DNA of 14,467 nt from Candidatus Saccharibacteria bacterium UBA949 (GTDB lineage: Bacteria > Patescibacteriota > Saccharimonadia > Saccharimonadales > Saccharimonadaceae), in assembly GCA_002293245.1 (NCBI GenBank), contig DBCV01000042.1, positions 7,819-22,285 of the forward strand. The letters are read 5' to 3'. A program made the position numbers and the translations under genes. This document shows positions 13,050-14,467 of this stretch, one piece after another. The notes under the pieces are model-generated. The model saw only the letters and a program-made list of their open reading frames with translations. It was not told the DNA's origin and searched no databases. Every line of letters starts with the position of its first letter. Within the stretch, counting starts at the first letter, position 1.

Positions 13050-13997
13050 ATGATTACTTTAAAAGACGCAAAACAATTATCGCAAGATAAATTGACCGAC
13101 GATGTTATCGATGAGTTTGCAGCTTCCCCCTTAATTAACAGTCTTCCTTTCGATGATACTGTTAAGGCGCAGGGCGGCAAGTCTCTAACGTATTCGTATA
13201 ACCGGGTCACGACTCAACCTACTGCTGGCACTCGTGCCATCGGTGGCGACTACGAAAACCAAGAAGCTAAAACGACCCAGCAACATGCTAATCTCAAGAT
13301 TATGGGCGGTTCTTACACTATTGACCGCGTTATCGAGAATGACGAGAAGCAAGTTGTTAGCGAGGTGGAGTTCCAGTCCTCTCAAAAATCCAAAGCGACT
13401 GTGGCCGAGTTCCACAACCTCCTAATCAACGGGGATTCTGCGACCGACGAGAAGCAATTTGACGGCATTAACAAGGCTGTCACGGGTTCTACCACTGAAG
13501 TTGTTCCGAGTGAAGCTATTGATCTTTCGACTGCTGAGGCTGTCTCTGCTAACTACAAGAAGTTCTTGTATTCGTTGCGCAAGATGGTTGGTAAGATGAG
13601 CGGCTCACCGACTCACTTCTTGATGAATAGCGATCTTTACACTGTGTTTCAGACGGTTGCCGATTTGGTGCCAAGTATCAACTTTACGCGAGATGAGCTT
13701 GGGAATGAAATTGGTCACTATGGCTCGGCTGTTTTGGTGGATATGGGCGATAAGCCCGGCACCAGCGATCCGATTATCGCAAATGACGGGGCTAATGGTA
13801 CGAGCCTTTATGCTATTCGTGCGGCCGAGGATGGCGTTCATGGTGTGACACCGGACGGCAGCAACATCGTCAAGGTCTACCCGCCCAACATGGCTGATGC
13901 TGACGCTCAAAAGCGTGGTTCGGTTGAGTTGGTCGCAGCGATTGCGGTTAAAGCTACTAAGTCTGTCGCTGCTCTAAGAAAAATCAAAGTAGCTTAA
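13050..13997 (+). CDS. major capsid protein (HK97-fold)
   Basis: Main shell protein. The 315-residue length and its position after the scaffold fit. Typical features: an N-terminal arm MITLKDAKQLSQDKLTDDVI, SPLINSLPFDDTV (26-38), GGKSLTYSYNRV (42-53), a negative-strand segment TRAIGGDYENQEAKT, the E-loop-like TQQHANLKIMGGSYTIDRVI, then the P-domain with LLINGDS and FDGINKAV, and an A-domain near the C-terminus (KRGSVELVAAIAVKATKSVAAL). There is no N-terminal protease-type delta domain, as expected where a separate scaffold exists. AAGGAGAT precedes the ATG. Codon use is the most even in the window, consistent with high expression. Confidence 0.9.
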   Translation: MITLKDAKQLSQDKLTDDVIDEFAASPLINSLPFDDTVKAQGGKSLTYSYNRVTTQPTAGTRAIGGDYENQEAKTTQQHANLKIMGGSYTIDRVIENDEKQVVSEVEFQSSQKSKATVAEFHNLLINGDSATDEKQFDGINKAVTGSTTEVVPSEAIDLSTAEAVSANYKKFLYSLRKMVGKMSGSPTHFLMNSDLYTVFQTVADLVPSINFTRDELGNEIGHYGSAVLVDMGDKPGTSDPIIANDGANGTSLYAIRAAEDGVHGVTPDGSNIVKVYPPNMADADAQKRGSVELVAAIAVKATKSVAALRKIKVA

Positions 13998-14008
13998 AGG
14001 AGGCAGGT

Positions 14009-14308
14009 ATGAAAGCTATTATCAAAACTAAGGTTGCAGGCTACAACGGAGTTGCCGCCTGTGTGCCATTCGTGAATGGTGAGGCGGAGGCTGAAATATC
14101 CGAGTCGCAGCTCGCTTATTTCAAAAAGGCCGGTTATACGGTGAAGGTTGTAAAGCCTGATCCTGAAACTGGTGATGCCAAGGCTAATAAAACCGGAGAT
14201 AAGGCTGGAAGGCAGGCGGAAGATAAAGCCAAGGATGGCGAGGGTGATAAGGGTGAGGGTTCTGAAGGGTCTGATCCGGAAGCAGACGCCACCAAGGGCG
14301 AGAGGTAG
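14009..14308 (+). CDS. small head-region protein with low-complexity tail
   Basis: A 99-residue protein with a very strong AAAGGAGG upstream of ATG. The first half (KVAGYNGVAACVPFVNGEAE, then SESQLAYFKKAGYTVKVV) resembles small proteins placed between capsid and head-tail connector genes in Firmicutes phages. The second half (from about 51) is a disordered Lys/Asp/Gly/Glu tail (KANKTGDKAGRQAEDKAKDG and similar). It may decorate or stabilise the capsid, or link to the connector, but that is inferred from position. Low complexity makes the tail prone to length variation. Confidence 0.75.
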   Translation: MKAIIKTKVAGYNGVAACVPFVNGEAEAEISESQLAYFKKAGYTVKVVKPDPETGDAKANKTGDKAGRQAEDKAKDGEGDKGEGSEGSDPEADATKGER

Positions 14309-14319
14309 TTGGTAGGAAC

Positions 14320-14467
14320 ATGTCAAACGATCCTGAACAAATAAAAAGAATAATGGGTTTGGTGAAGCGGATAAATAAAGCGGTCGGCGACGATGAGCTT
14401 CTGCAATTTGTGGTTGAAGAAGTTGTTGACCGAGTGCTGCTTTACCTAAATACCGATATTCTGGAAA
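14320..14467 (+). CDS. head-tail connector protein, N-terminal part (3' end cut by window)
   Basis: The frame starts at ATG 14320 behind GTAGGAA and runs off the window after 49 codons. The visible part, MSNDPEQIKRIMGLVKRINK and then GDDELLQFVVEEVVDRVLLYLNTD, is helical and matches the start of gp6/gp15-type head-tail connectors, where DDELL...EEV..RIL.YLN is typical. It is the expected next gene after capsid and its small companion. Partial, so length and C-terminus cannot be judged. Confidence 0.72.
   Translation, partial: MSNDPEQIKRIMGLVKRINKAVGDDELLQFVVEEVVDRVLLYLNTDILE

Noticed and set aside
1-14467. CRISPR array, insertion sequence or integrase attachment site
   Set aside because: No regularly spaced direct repeats, transposase, integrase or tRNA-derived att sequence was seen.

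Overview
The window is a contiguous piece of a tailed double-stranded DNA bacteriophage or prophage (Caudoviricetes, siphovirus-like head module). Every gene lies on the + strand. The host cannot be named from the sequence. Strong AGGAGG-type ribosome binding sites, UGA used as a normal stop at several junctions, roughly half GC by eye, and Firmicutes-type packaging and head proteins point to a low-to-mid-GC Gram-positive host. Another code-11 lineage that carries similar phages (for example Saccharibacteria) is not excluded. The UGA stops argue against hosts that read UGA as an amino acid.

Region 1 (1-6051) is a replication, recombination and accessory operon. It starts with the 3' part of an FtsK/SpoIIIE-type DNA translocase, followed by a RecT/Bet annealing protein and a run of small conserved or unknown proteins, one with a membrane segment and one with Gly-Gly repeats. 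Then come a VRR-NUC nuclease, more hypotheticals and an orphan DNA methyltransferase-like protein. Genes are packed tightly, with ATGA or TGATG overlaps at most junctions. Two peptides of 25 and 27 residues appear genuine. Two non-coding gaps in this region hold inverted repeats: a 17-bp palindrome at 2138-2154 and a 75-nt leader closed by a perfect 9-bp stem at 2640-2714.

Region 2 (6052-6331) is a 280-bp non-coding switch zone between the early and packaging genes. It holds a large imperfect inverted repeat and then an extended -10 promoter whose transcript would run straight into an intrinsic terminator.

Region 3 (6332-14467) is the packaging and head operon. Its order is a gene of unknown function, terminase small subunit, terminase large subunit, SPP1-type portal, a MuF head protein fused to an HExxH metallopeptidase-like domain, a 59-residue acidic protein, scaffold, major capsid protein, a small low-complexity protein, and the start of a head-tail connector. 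Between the acidic gene and the scaffold lies a second copy of the promoter-plus-terminator element.

The two most interesting signals are (i) the duplicated extended -10 promoter/leader-terminator cassette at 6234-6298 and 12321-12385, with compensatory stem changes, placed before the packaging genes and before the scaffold/capsid genes, which suggests antitermination or attenuation control of late genes; and (ii) the MuF-metallopeptidase fusion followed by a tiny acidic gene, which has the architecture of a phage-borne MuF toxin with a possible immunity protein. Base composition also changes along the window: strongly G-rich coding strand early, more C-rich across the portal-MuF block, suggesting mosaic origin. 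No integrase, repressor, lysis or tail genes are visible.
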